Notes: generated from the sequence alone by a model not told the origin. 64,000 nt of DNA from G965250275 sp965250275 (GCA_965250275.1 OZ252297.1:2232001-2296000); one strand, 5' to 3'. Counted from the stretch's first letter, positions 1-8,419 are shown. A program made the numbers and translations.

Positions 1-2
1 TT

Positions 3-314
3 CAGTTCCCGATCGCCAAGGCCTATGCCGACGCGCAGGCGGCCGAGCTGATGGTGCGGAAGGCCGCAGCCATGTTCGATGCCGGTCACAAGGCCGCAGC
101 CGAGGCCAACATGGCCAAGATGCTGGCGGCGGATGCGTCCTGGCAGGCGGCCGAAGTCTGTATGCAGGTGTTCGGGGGATTTGCCTTTGCGCGGGAATAC
201 GGGATCGAGCGCAAATGGCGCGAAGCGCGCCTGTATCAGACCGCACCCATCTCAAAGAACATGATCCTCGGCTATGTCGGTCAACACGTGCTGGGCCTGC
301 CGCGCAGTTATTGA
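3..314 (+). CDS. Acyl-CoA dehydrogenase, C-terminal part (5' end outside window)
   Basis: The frame is already open at the window edge, so only about 103 C-terminal residues are visible. They match the helical C-terminal domain of flavin-dependent acyl-CoA dehydrogenases: the run CMQVFGGFAFAREYGIERKWREAR is the usual late segment (GG.G), in which the glycines and arginines help bind FAD of the partner subunit. The enzyme would oxidise an acyl-CoA at the alpha-beta bond and pass electrons to ETF. Substrate chain length cannot be told from this end. The gene belongs to the chromosome and ends about 300 bases before the left border of the genomic island. Confidence 0.85.
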   Translation, partial: QFPIAKAYADAQAAELMVRKAAAMFDAGHKAAAEANMAKMLAADASWQAAEVCMQVFGGFAFAREYGIERKWREARLYQTAPISKNMILGYVGQHVLGLPRSY

Positions 315-555
315 GTGGGGGGTAGAAAGTGCTAGTGGCCCAAAACCGGAAGAATGGCTCGCTGGTTTCAACTGCTTTTTTGCAATCGTGACCGGCAGAA
401 ATTCACCCGGTCCTCAGAATGGGTTCCGTCTTCCCCGAGGTGGATCGATCTGGAAGCGTGAAGAGAGGCGCCTGGTCCCATGCGTGCGCCCATTTTATCA
501 TCCAAGACTCTGAAATTGTAAGGAAAAGAACTCTGGATAAAGTAGCGGTTCTAAT
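315..555. other. Intergenic stretch, no gene seen
   Basis: About 240 bases lie between the acyl-CoA dehydrogenase stop and the terminator hairpin. Several short frames exist but none has a credible ribosome site or protein-like composition. No repeat or RNA motif was recognised. Confidence 0.5.
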
Positions 556-600
556 GCCAAAAACCAAAAGAAAAGGGCCTAGCGAAACCTCGCTAAGCCC
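556..600 (-). terminator. Intrinsic terminator, probably the original one of the tRNA-Asn gene
   Basis: A hairpin with arms 575-585 and 590-600 (GGGC and TAGCGA pairing with TCGCTA and GCCC around one mismatch, loop AACC) is followed on the minus strand by a T-rich run (complement of 556-574). It starts 12 bases past the 15-bp tRNA-end repeat at 613-627. That is the spacing expected of a tRNA terminator, so it probably ended the tRNA-Asn transcript before the island separated the two by 13 kb. Confidence 0.6.
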
Positions 601-612
601 GTGAAACTTTTG

Positions 613-627
613 GGCTCCGGCGGTAGG
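613..627. repeat. Left attachment-site repeat of the genomic island
   Basis: The 15 bases GGCTCCGGCGGTAGG are identical to 13642-13656, which form the 3' end of the tRNA-Asn gene (reading as CCTACCGCCGGAGCC on the tRNA strand). This is the duplication left when a tyrosine integrase inserts an element into a tRNA 3' end. The match ends exactly at both sides (612 differs from 13641, 628 differs from 13657). Confidence 0.8.
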
Positions 628-824
628 AAGCAGCGAGGTTTCAGGGTGTCTAAAAAATCGATTTAAAACAGACTGATAGGCTCTTTTTGTGGGCCGTCCG
701 GAAAGAAAATGTGTGTCGTGACAGCCACGCTTTGTGTGTCGCAAAGGTTGCTGGTCTCGAAAGGCCGCCAGTGCTCTCGACACGGAGCGACGGCGATGTG
801 CACTTCAAGCTAACATCGAACTGC

Positions 825-2120
825 CTACATTTTCTTGAGCTGCTCGATCTCATGAAGGGCTGCGCGTTCAAATCGCTTGATCTGACGTGTGATTTTTTCA
901 TCTTTCCCGAAAGCGGCTGCGCTGCGCCTTCCATAAGAGGAAAAGTTTCGGACCACGCGGACACCCTCCTCATCACGGACCTTTAGGTGAGTAAATCGGC
1001 GGTATAGGCGTTTTGTATGCGCCTTCGTCGATTGGCCGGAAGCGATTTTGTGTTCGGCGACCTTACGTGTTCGGCGCATCGCTCTTCGCATCTTCCGCCA
1101 CTGGCGAGCCAGCGAGCTTTCCCGAATGGCGGGCCCGTCTTCGTGAAGCGAGAACCCAAGATATTGAGCGGCTTTCCCCGATATCGTAGCACCTGCACCG
1201 GAAAAATCTGTTCTCTCGGTCTTGTGCCGTGAAATCTCGAGCTTCTCTGCCTTGATGAGGCCCATGATTTTTGCCTCGGCCGCTACTGCGTGAGCAGGGT
1301 CGCAGATCACCAAGATGTCGTCTGAATAGCGGCGATACAAAGCACCGATGCTGTCGCAAAAAGCGCGTGCAGCCGCGTCGAAATCAATCATGTAGAGGTT
1401 CGATGCTGCTGCGCTGATGGGGGTGCCCTGAGGTATGCCTCGCCGATGCCCCTTTGCCAATTCGGGGTTCGGGTGGAACTTGATGCCATTGGCCTTGAGT
1501 TCTTCGACGCTGGCTATCCGGTCCCGGCTGCTTTCCTTTAACCGAGCGGAGAATGTGGCGTTCGCCTTAAGCTCTTCCATGTCAACATAGTGGAACGCGG
1601 TGATCGCACGAAACACGCGCATCCAGTGTTCGGGGAGCGACTTTACGCCCAGCACTGTTTTTAGGCGGCGCTTCAGGAGCGTGTGATCAAGGTTGTCGAA
1701 AAAGCTGCTGACGTCGAACGCCAGTATCGTGACGGGAGCATGGGTCTTGGCAAACGCAAGCACTTCCGCCGAGAAATCGTAGTTACCACGTCCGAGTGCA
1801 CGATAGGCCAGGACGCTGTCAGACAGTCCCGCGGCGTCATAATGGGCGTCCAGCAACTTATTCATCTCGCTGGCGTAGAACGAAAGTATGCAGGCGTCCC
1901 TGTGCGATGCATACTTGATCGGGCGGTCTTTCGAGGTGATGGTCCGTGTCCCGGTCTTTCGGCACTTCTTGTAGCGTTTCTCAGATTTCGTGTAGTGCAG
2001 TAGAGGAAGGAAAGAGTGCCTAAGGACAAAATCCGGGTCCAATACCTTGTTGGCGAACTTCTCGCCTACGGGCAGATCGAAATGGCGGTACCCTCGGGAC
2101 TTAAACCAATCGAGCGGCAT
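825..2120 (-). CDS. Reverse transcriptase, DRT2 (UG2)-like antiphage family
   Basis: The 431-residue protein has the polymerase palm motifs in order: motif A FDVSSFFDN (first catalytic Asp about residue 136), motif B GIPQGTPIS (228-236) and motif C YSDD (265-268). No group II intron maturase or HNH domain follows; the C-terminus is a basic helical tail. The N-terminal run WFKSRGYRHFDLP resembles what I recall of the DRT2/UG2 class, which reverse-transcribes an upstream non-coding RNA during phage defence. The frame stays open 27 codons further upstream, but the ATG at 2120 has a strong ribosome site (AAGGAGG, 5 bases away) and is taken as the start. It lies alone on the minus strand, back to back with the R-M-like operon. 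The reverse transcriptase call is firm; the DRT2 subclass is inference. Confidence 0.85.
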   Translation of the reverse strand: MPLDWFKSRGYRHFDLPVGEKFANKVLDPDFVLRHSFLPLLHYTKSEKRYKKCRKTGTRTITSKDRPIKYASHRDACILSFYASEMNKLLDAHYDAAGLSDSVLAYRALGRGNYDFSAEVLAFAKTHAPVTILAFDVSSFFDNLDHTLLKRRLKTVLGVKSLPEHWMRVFRAITAFHYVDMEELKANATFSARLKESSRDRIASVEELKANGIKFHPNPELAKGHRRGIPQGTPISAAASNLYMIDFDAAARAFCDSIGALYRRYSDDILVICDPAHAVAAEAKIMGLIKAEKLEISRHKTERTDFSGAGATISGKAAQYLGFSLHEDGPAIRESSLARQWRKMRRAMRRTRKVAEHKIASGQSTKAHTKRLYRRFTHLKVRDEEGVRVVRNFSSYGRRSAAAFGKDEKITRQIKRFERAALHEIEQLKKM

Positions 2121-2340
2121 TGAGCCTCCTTGTCGCAGAGTTCGGAGGACTGGCCCTGACCCTGGGCTCCGGTTTTTTGACCGGGCGTCCCCCGAACGCA
2201 CGCCACCTTCTGTCAGCGTATACGTTCAGCGTCTCACTTCCGAACGCCTCGCAGACACGGGTCTCGAAACGCGAGGTGGTACAATGTAACCGTGGAGGTC
2301 CGAGCTATGCTCAGTGTCTCATTCAGTCTGGCTCTGGTCG
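2121..2340 (-). ncRNA. Candidate structured RNA upstream of the reverse transcriptase
   Basis: The stretch just before the reverse transcriptase start is rich in short inverted repeats. A two-part hairpin pairs 2247-2252 with 2271-2276 and, inside it, 2254-2257 with 2261-2264. A 5-bp hairpin with an A-rich loop pairs 2169-2173 with 2180-2184. An alternative 6-bp pairing joins 2203-2208 to 2274-2279, and a smaller hairpin pairs 2229-2232 with 2244-2247. DRT2 systems keep their template RNA in this position and orientation. The ends are guesses, no promoter was identified, and sequence homology to a known DRT2 RNA could not be tested. Confidence 0.45.
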
Positions 2341-2498
2341 CGGCGATGCTGTTCGGCATCGTGCTGCCAGGTCACCATAAAGAAGTTGACAAGTTCAACG
2401 GCCAAACCCGCAGGCCAATTCCTACGGGCTATGGGGAGATGGTGAGCAGGTTGCAGCAATTCAAGGTTGCGGGCAGCCCAAGGAACATTTTTTCCGCT

Positions 2499-2600
2499 CA
2501 GGGACGGAGCATGGTGATCTAGGCAGGCGAGTATCCGGTTCGAGAGGTGTCGCAGCGTTTGGGCGTCAGCACAGATTCTCTGAGGTGCCTGAGCAAGGAA
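2499..2600 (+). pseudogene. Remnant of IS3-type transposase OrfA
   Basis: In the frame starting at 2523 the translation AGEYPVREVSQRLGVSTDSL matches the helix-turn-helix start of IS3-family OrfA proteins (compare ...GYPVREVAERLGVS..SLY). A stop codon (TAG, 2520-2522) lies directly before it and the similarity fades after about 25 codons. It is a short dead fragment. It sits between the reverse transcriptase unit and the R-M-like operon and marks past insertion activity. The rest of 2341-2670 has no recognisable gene. Confidence 0.55.
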
Positions 2601-2670
2601 AACACTTCAGAGTGTCCCGTTCCCATGATCAAGTCTTGGCCGTCGGTTGGAAAGCTGCGATGCTCCGTTC

Positions 2671-3324
2671 ATGAGCCTTATTCGTTCGAAAAAACGTGTC
2701 GCCGATCACGGTGAAGTCTTCACCCCTGCGTGGATGGTGGATGCCATGCTTGGCCTCGTGAAGGGCGAGGCAGAGCGCATCGACGCGCGGTTTCTGGAGC
2801 CTGCCTGCGGCAGCGGCAACTTCCTTGTGCCGGTCCTGCAAAGCAAGCTAGCAGCGGTTGAATTGAAGTTCGGTAAGTCCGACTTCAACAGGCGCCACTA
2901 CGCGCTGCTCGGCCTGATGTGCACCTATGGGGTCGAACTGCTGGCAGACAACATCGAAGAGTGCCGACAGAACATGCTGGAGGTGCTGGCCGAATACCTT
3001 AGGCTTACGCCCGAAGATGACCTCTACCGTGCCGCGTCGCATGTGCTGGCGGTCAACCTGGTGCAGGGGGACGCGCTGACTATGAAGACGGCGCAGGGCG
3101 ACCCGATCACCTTTGCCGAATGGGGCTATATCGGGAAAGGGAAGTTCCTGCGCCGCGATTTCCGGCTGGATATTCTGACGGGTGCCTCTGCGTTCAACGC
3201 GGAGGGGTCGCTGTTTGCGGGCCTTGGGAACCATGAGATTTTCAAACCAACCAAGACCTATTCCCCGATGACAATCAAAGACCTTGCTGAACTGAGCGGC
3301 CCAACATCCGAGGCTGCTGCATGA
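2671..3324 (+). CDS. N6-adenine methylase-like protein, SAM-binding half (M1)
   Basis: The 217-residue protein opens with HGEVFTPAWMVD, typical of the N-terminus of N6-adenine methylases in Eco57I/type I-like systems. It continues with a textbook SAM-binding motif I, FLEPACGSGNFL (residues 41-52). No catalytic [DNS]PP[YFW] motif is present and the protein ends far short of a full methylase. The ATG at 2671 is preferred to an in-frame TTG at 2647. Its last codons overlap the start of the next gene by 4 bases (ATGA), so the two are translationally coupled. It is probably one subunit of a split or duplicated methylase. Confidence 0.75.
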   Translation: MSLIRSKKRVADHGEVFTPAWMVDAMLGLVKGEAERIDARFLEPACGSGNFLVPVLQSKLAAVELKFGKSDFNRRHYALLGLMCTYGVELLADNIEECRQNMLEVLAEYLRLTPEDDLYRAASHVLAVNLVQGDALTMKTAQGDPITFAEWGYIGKGKFLRRDFRLDILTGASAFNAEGSLFAGLGNHEIFKPTKTYSPMTIKDLAELSGPTSEAAA

Positions 3325-4967
3325 TCAAAGCCGCCTTCAAGCTGAGAGGGCGGAACCCGGACGTTCTGTCCTGCATTGCCAACCTCTCCAACGACGAAGT
3401 GTTCACGCCGCCCGAGTTCGCCAACCGGATGCTGGATACGCTCGCAGAGGCATGGGCAGCGGATAATGGCAGCGCAAACATTTGGGCCGACCCGACCGTC
3501 AGGTTTCTTGACCCCTGCACCAAGTCAGGGGTGTTCCTGCGAGAGATCACCAAACGCCTGATCGACGGCCTTGAGCCACAGATGCCCGAGTTGCAAGCGC
3601 GCGTGGATCACATCCTGACGCGACAGGTCTACGGCATTGGCATCACCGAGTTGACGGCCATGTTGGCGCGGCGGTCGCTCTATTGCTCGAAGCACGCGAA
3701 CGGACCGCATTCGATCTCGCGCGGCTTCAATTCCGAAACGGGCAATATCTGGTTTGAGCGGGTGGAACACACTTGGGAAAAGCCGAACGAGAAGAATAAG
3801 GGTAAATGCATCTTTTGCGGGGCCAGCAGTTCGACACTGGACCGAGGCGATGACCGTGAAAGTCACGCCTATGCGTTTATCCACACAGACAACATACAAG
3901 AGAGCGTTTCAGCGCTGTTTGGAGGCGACATGCACTTCGACGTGGTAATCGGAAATCCACCGTATCAATTGGACGATGGAGGGCATGGCACAAGCGCAGC
4001 GCCCATCTACCACAAGTTCGTAGAACAAGCGAAGGCGCTCGATCCACGCTACCTGACAATGGTGATACCGTCCCGTTGGTTCGCTGGGGGTAAGGGGCTA
4101 GACGATTTCCGCAAATCCATGCTCGAAGATGACCGCCTGCGTTCGATCAACGATTATCTGAGTGCGGCCGATGTATTTCCCGGCGTCGGTCTCAAGGGAG
4201 GCGTCTGTTATTTTCTGTGGGACAAAAATCACCCCGGCGATTGCCGCATTTCAACGAACTTCAAAGACTGGCCTGTGTCCGAGGCAACCCGACCATTGTT
4301 GGAAAACGGAGTGGAAATCTTCGTCAGGTTTAATGAAGGGGTCTCAATTCTAAAGAAGGTCATGCAGGTTGAGACTGGCCAAGATGAAACCCTCGTTTTG
4401 CCAGACGATCAGCGCTTTGAAACGATAGTCAGTTCCCGGAAACCGTTTGGGTTTGCAACGAATTTCAAAGGGCGAAAGACCAGAAAACCCGAAGACCTCG
4501 TGATCCATCAGAATGGGGGAACGGGTTTCGTCGCGCGCGAACAGATCAAGAGTGGCACTGAGTTTATTGATCGGTGGAAGATATTTGCGGGTTACGCTGC
4601 ACCGGGAACTGGAAACCGCGATACCTACCCGCACAAGATCATTAGCACGCCTTTCATTGCTGGCCCAGGAACCGTCTCATCGGAGACATACATCGCCATG
4701 GGCCCGTTCCAGCATGAAGATGAAGCGAAAAGCGCCCTCAGCTATATTTCTTGTCGCCTGACCCGCTTCTTGGTGTTGCTCCACAAGTCGTCGCAACACG
4801 TTACGCGTAGAGTCTACACATTTGTTCCCAAGCAGACTTGGGACCGCCAGTGGACCGATGAAGCGCTCTACGAAAAATATGGCCTGACCGAAGAAGAAAT
4901 CGCCTTTGTCGAGAAGATCGTGCGCCCGATGGACTTGGACCTGTTCGACAATTTGGCAGATGACTGA
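3321..4967 (+). CDS. Eco57I-type N6-adenine DNA methylase (M2)
   Basis: The protein has 548 residues. It again begins with a DEVFTPPEFANRML segment, then DPCTKSGVFL (64-73) where motif I is expected but with altered glycines. An insertion around 163-190 has a CIFC pair and may bind zinc, and the catalytic motif NPPY is at 212-215. The long C-terminal part would serve as target recognition. It should methylate adenine N6 using S-adenosylmethionine, protecting host DNA. The stop overlaps the next start (TGATG, 4965-4969). Motif I is weak here but perfect in M1, while NPPY is present here and absent in M1. Confidence 0.8.
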   Translation: MIKAAFKLRGRNPDVLSCIANLSNDEVFTPPEFANRMLDTLAEAWAADNGSANIWADPTVRFLDPCTKSGVFLREITKRLIDGLEPQMPELQARVDHILTRQVYGIGITELTAMLARRSLYCSKHANGPHSISRGFNSETGNIWFERVEHTWEKPNEKNKGKCIFCGASSSTLDRGDDRESHAYAFIHTDNIQESVSALFGGDMHFDVVIGNPPYQLDDGGHGTSAAPIYHKFVEQAKALDPRYLTMVIPSRWFAGGKGLDDFRKSMLEDDRLRSINDYLSAADVFPGVGLKGGVCYFLWDKNHPGDCRISTNFKDWPVSEATRPLLENGVEIFVRFNEGVSILKKVMQVETGQDETLVLPDDQRFETIVSSRKPFGFATNFKGRKTRKPEDLVIHQNGGTGFVAREQIKSGTEFIDRWKIFAGYAAPGTGNRDTYPHKIISTPFIAGPGTVSSETYIAMGPFQHEDEAKSALSYISCRLTRFLVLLHKSSQHVTRRVYTFVPKQTWDRQWTDEALYEKYGLTEEEIAFVEKIVRPMDLDLFDNLADD

Positions 4968-7510
4968 TGGCGCGAACCGTAGACGACATTCTAGAGCCCA
5001 AACCAAAGGCTCGCCCCCGCATTTATGCCTATTCGATTGACGATGCCGCCCATGCTGGCCTGCTCAAAGTCGGGCAGACCACACGAGATGTGCGGGCGCG
5101 TGTTGGCGAACAGCTTCGCACGGCGTTCATCGAGAATTTCAGGATCGAGCTTGACGAACCCGCTGAGCGCCATGACGGCACCGTCATCACCGATCACGAG
5201 GTCCGTGACGCTCTGAAAGCCAAGGGGTTTGAAAACCCAACGCTGGAATGGATGCAGTGTTCTCTTGCGGATGTACAAACCGTTCTCACAGAATTGCGCA
5301 CGGGGCAAAAACGCACAGGCACGCACCACCAGACCTTTGCCATGCGCCGGGAACAGCGCGAGGCGGTCGAACAAACCCACGCCTACTATATGTCGCGCTG
5401 GTCTGAGGACATGCACGCCGTTCCCCGCTTTCTGTGGAACGCCAAGATGCGTTACGGCAAGACCTTCACGACCTACCAGTTGGCCCGCAAGATGGGCGCA
5501 AAACGGGTGCTGGTGCTGACCTTCAAGCCAGCGGTGGAAGATGCGTGGCAGACCGACCTCGAAAGCCATGTCGATTTCGACGGCTGGCAATACCTGTCGC
5601 GCAACTCGGGTGCTGACCCCACCCAGATCGACGCGCGCAAGCCCGTGGTCTATTTCGGGTCTTTCCAAGACATGCTGGGGCGCGACAGGCTGGGCAACAT
5701 CAAGGCCCGCAACGAATGGCTCCATGCGGTGAACTGGGACCTTGTGGTCTTCGACGAATATCATTTCGGCGCGTGGCGCGAGACGGCCAAGGAACTGTTC
5801 GAGAGCGAAGAAGAAGCACTGGAACGAGAAGAAAAGCTGCTTGAGGACACCAACAAGCTGACCGAGCGCGTGGCCGAGTTGCAGGAACCGCTGGAACCCG
5901 AGACCGAGTTCCTACCGATCATCACCCGTGCTTACCTCTACCTGTCTGGCACGCCGTTCAAGGCGCTGGCCACGGGCGAGTTCATCGAAGAACAAATCTT
6001 CAATTGGACCTACACCGACGAACAGCGCGCCAAGGAAGAGTTCGCGGCCCAACATTCCGGCCAGTGGAACCCCTATGGCTCGCTGCCGCAAATGCGGCTG
6101 TTGACCTATCAGATGCCCGACGAGTTGCTGGCTATCGCCAGTGCAGGCGAGTTTGACGAGTTTGATCTGAACGAGTTCTTCGCGGCAACGGGGACAGGGG
6201 ACGAGGCCGAGTTCAAGCACAAGGACGAGGTGCAAACCTGGCTGAACATCATCCGGGGCCAGCACGCGGCGCACAATGTTGACCATCTACGAACCGGGTC
6301 ACGCCCGCCGTTCCCTTATTCGGATGTGCGGCTTCTGCCGTATCTCCAGCATTCGTTCTGGTTCCTGCCGAATGTCGCGGCCTGCCATGCCATGGCGAAG
6401 CTGCTGGCGCAGCGCCAGAACACCTTCTGGCAGGACTACAAGGTCGTAGTCGCGGCTGGTGCATCTGCTGGGATCGGTCTCGATGCCTTGCCGCCGGTTC
6501 GCGCGGCTATAGGCAACGGATACGATACGAAGTCCATAACTCTGTCGTGCGGCAAGCTTACTACCGGGGTGACTGTAAAGCAGTGGTCATCCATTCTGAT
6601 GCTGCGGAACCTAAAGTCGCCCGAGACATATTTTCAGGCCGCGTTCCGTGTGCAGTCGCCTTGGGCCATCAAGAACCCGAACGGCGACAACCCCCATGAA
6701 GAGGAAGTTCTCAAGCCGGTCTGCTTCGTGTTCGACTTTGCGCCCACGCGTGCGCTGAGACAGCTTTCCGAGTATGGGATCGGCCTGTCGCCCAATGAGC
6801 CGAACCCTGAGAACGCTGTTCGCGACCTTGTGTCCTTTCTACCTGTGCTCGCCTATGACGGCGCGAACATGACCCAGATCGACGCAGGCGGCATTCTCGA
6901 CATTGCCATGGCAGGCACATCCGCCACGTTGCTCGCCCGAAAATGGGAAAGCGCGCTGCTGGTGAACGTGGACAACGACACGCTGCGCCGGATTATGAAC
7001 AACGAAGAGGCGATGCGGGCTGTTGAGCGGATCGAGGGATGGCGTGCCCTAGGGGACAATGTCATCGAAACGATCATCAACAAGAGTGAGAAGGTCAAAG
7101 AACTTAAGGGTAAAGCCAAGTCTGGTGAAATCTCCGACAAGGAAAAGAAGGAGCTTTCTGCTGAGGAAAAGGAGTTCAAGTCCAAGCGAAAGCTGGTTCA
7201 GGAAAAGCTGGTCAAGTTCGCCACTCGCATACCAGCTTTCATGTATCTAACCGATTTCCGCGAGAACACCCTACAAGACGTGATCACCAAGCTGGAACCC
7301 GATTTATTTCTTAAGGTGACGGGATTAACCGTGGCCGACTTCCACCTTTTAGTTTGCCTAAAAGTCTTCAACACCGAACACATGAACCAGGCGGTGTTTG
7401 CGTTCCGCCGATACGAGGACGCTTCGCTGTCCTATAGTGGGATCGATAGCCATGCCGGTTTGACGCGGTATGGTCTCTATGACACGGTTATTGAAGTTCC
7501 AAACCCATAG
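4967..7510 (+). CDS. GIY-YIG nuclease / DExH helicase fusion, restriction-like subunit
   Basis: The protein has 847 residues. Residues 18-50 (RIYAYSI, then LLKVGQTTRDVRARV) fit a GIY-YIG nuclease of the T5orf172/MUG113 style. A superfamily 2 helicase core follows, with a Walker A variant KMRYGKT (Lys near 165) and a DEYH box near residue 263. A later SLSCGKLTTGVT segment and FQAAFRVQSP fit motifs V-VI. A strongly charged, probably coiled-coil region covers about residues 700-740. It is the third gene of the operon with M1 and M2. Together they look like an ATP-dependent restriction system in which the helicase moves on DNA and the GIY-YIG part cuts. The exact R-M type is not assigned. Confidence 0.8.
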   Translation: MARTVDDILEPKPKARPRIYAYSIDDAAHAGLLKVGQTTRDVRARVGEQLRTAFIENFRIELDEPAERHDGTVITDHEVRDALKAKGFENPTLEWMQCSLADVQTVLTELRTGQKRTGTHHQTFAMRREQREAVEQTHAYYMSRWSEDMHAVPRFLWNAKMRYGKTFTTYQLARKMGAKRVLVLTFKPAVEDAWQTDLESHVDFDGWQYLSRNSGADPTQIDARKPVVYFGSFQDMLGRDRLGNIKARNEWLHAVNWDLVVFDEYHFGAWRETAKELFESEEEALEREEKLLEDTNKLTERVAELQEPLEPETEFLPIITRAYLYLSGTPFKALATGEFIEEQIFNWTYTDEQRAKEEFAAQHSGQWNPYGSLPQMRLLTYQMPDELLAIASAGEFDEFDLNEFFAATGTGDEAEFKHKDEVQTWLNIIRGQHAAHNVDHLRTGSRPPFPYSDVRLLPYLQHSFWFLPNVAACHAMAKLLAQRQNTFWQDYKVVVAAGASAGIGLDALPPVRAAIGNGYDTKSITLSCGKLTTGVTVKQWSSILMLRNLKSPETYFQAAFRVQSPWAIKNPNGDNPHEEEVLKPVCFVFDFAPTRALRQLSEYGIGLSPNEPNPENAVRDLVSFLPVLAYDGANMTQIDAGGILDIAMAGTSATLLARKWESALLVNVDNDTLRRIMNNEEAMRAVERIEGWRALGDNVIETIINKSEKVKELKGKAKSGEISDKEKKELSAEEKEFKSKRKLVQEKLVKFATRIPAFMYLTDFRENTLQDVITKLEPDLFLKVTGLTVADFHLLVCLKVFNTEHMNQAVFAFRRYEDASLSYSGIDSHAGLTRYGLYDTVIEVPNP

Positions 7511-7618
7511 TCGCTGAAAAGTCCGAGCGTGCTTGCGGCAGAATTCGTCGAGCACCTCGAAGCGGAACTGGAGCAGTTCCGGAGCGTCGCCGACGAGTTC
7601 GTCGTTGAGGCGGAATGA
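7511..7618 (+). other. In-frame coding-like extension after the helicase stop
   Basis: After the TAG at 7508-7510 the same frame stays open for 35 codons to TGA 7616-7618. It reads like a real helix: AAEFVEHLEAELEQF, then RSVADEFVVEAE. A GTG at 7529 could start a very small protein, or this may be the former C-terminus cut off by a new stop. Stop-codon readthrough is possible but unsupported. Confidence 0.3.
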
Positions 7619-7651
7619 TTTCGTCGCAAAAATCTGAGAGGTCCAGATAGT

Positions 7652-8365
7652 ATGAGCGGAATTGAATTCCCCCCCGTGGGGGAGGGCGACCAGGTGCAAT
7701 CGGCGAACGACGCACAAGTCCTGGACCTTGTCCTCGAGTGTGCAGACGCTCTTCTTTGCCCGATGTGGGACCACGAAAAACGGGAAGGCCATCTTGACGC
7801 GATATCGGTTGCGCTTTCTTCGAAGGTCTTGTCTCCGGAGCTTCGTCGACTGCTGTCTGAGGCTGCCGCCGCTCTTAAGGTTCATGCCAATGCGAGCATC
7901 ATCGACCTCTTCGGGAACAAGCGAGACGGTGCCATCGAATTAGCTGAGAAACTGCATGCGTTGGTGCCCATTGGAATGCGATATCTGTTTCACGGAACTG
8001 CCTTTGGCAGGCTTGTCAAGATCTCCGCTGAAGGTCTTTCGCCGGGCCATAAGACAAACTGGGAAGGTATGGTCGATGAAGAGCACCTCCAAGGCGCGGT
8101 CTTCTTTGACCAAACTTGGCGCGGCGCATTCGATTGGGCGCACACAGCATGCATGCGGATAAAAGGCCCTAAGTCGTCGAAGGGTCGACAGCCCGCTGTC
8201 CTTCGTATTCGGCGAGGTGAGCTTTCGGTCGAGCCCGATCTAAGAGCCGCCAAACCGGGCTGCTTCCTCCTCCGTGGTTCGGTTTGCACTTATGACGCAG
8301 AGGTTCTGGTCGGAGTGCAGAAGGGCTTTCCACGTTGGAGCCAGCTTCGGGAAGTTACTTGGTGA
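7652..8365 (+). CDS. Unknown protein with ADP-ribosyltransferase-like C-terminal half
   Basis: The protein has 237 residues and no clear homologue that I recognise. The N-terminal 105 residues are helical. Around residue 111 comes YLFHGTAFGRLVKISAEGL, then about 25 residues later GAVFFDQTW and AFDWA. The order 'YHGT ... I...GL.P ... V.f......A..wA' recurs in small ADP-ribosyltransferase-fold proteins (KptA-like and related toxins), where the His contacts NAD. The usual late Glu/Gln was not located with confidence. The gene follows the R-M-like operon by about 140 bases on the same strand, with GAGAGG before the ATG, so it may be an added toxin or effector. The assignment is inference only. 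Confidence 0.55.
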   Translation: MSGIEFPPVGEGDQVQSANDAQVLDLVLECADALLCPMWDHEKREGHLDAISVALSSKVLSPELRRLLSEAAAALKVHANASIIDLFGNKRDGAIELAEKLHALVPIGMRYLFHGTAFGRLVKISAEGLSPGHKTNWEGMVDEEHLQGAVFFDQTWRGAFDWAHTACMRIKGPKSSKGRQPAVLRIRRGELSVEPDLRAAKPGCFLLRGSVCTYDAEVLVGVQKGFPRWSQLREVTW

Positions 8366-8419
8366 CCCCGATTAACCATGCTCTCCCGTGAAAGGGGCGT
8401 TCTTTAGGGTATACTCTAT

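Noticed and set aside
2292..2522. 76-codon plus-strand frame before the R-M-like operon
   Set aside because: No family similarity, and it ends at the stop that precedes the IS3 remnant. It also overlaps the supposed RNA region.
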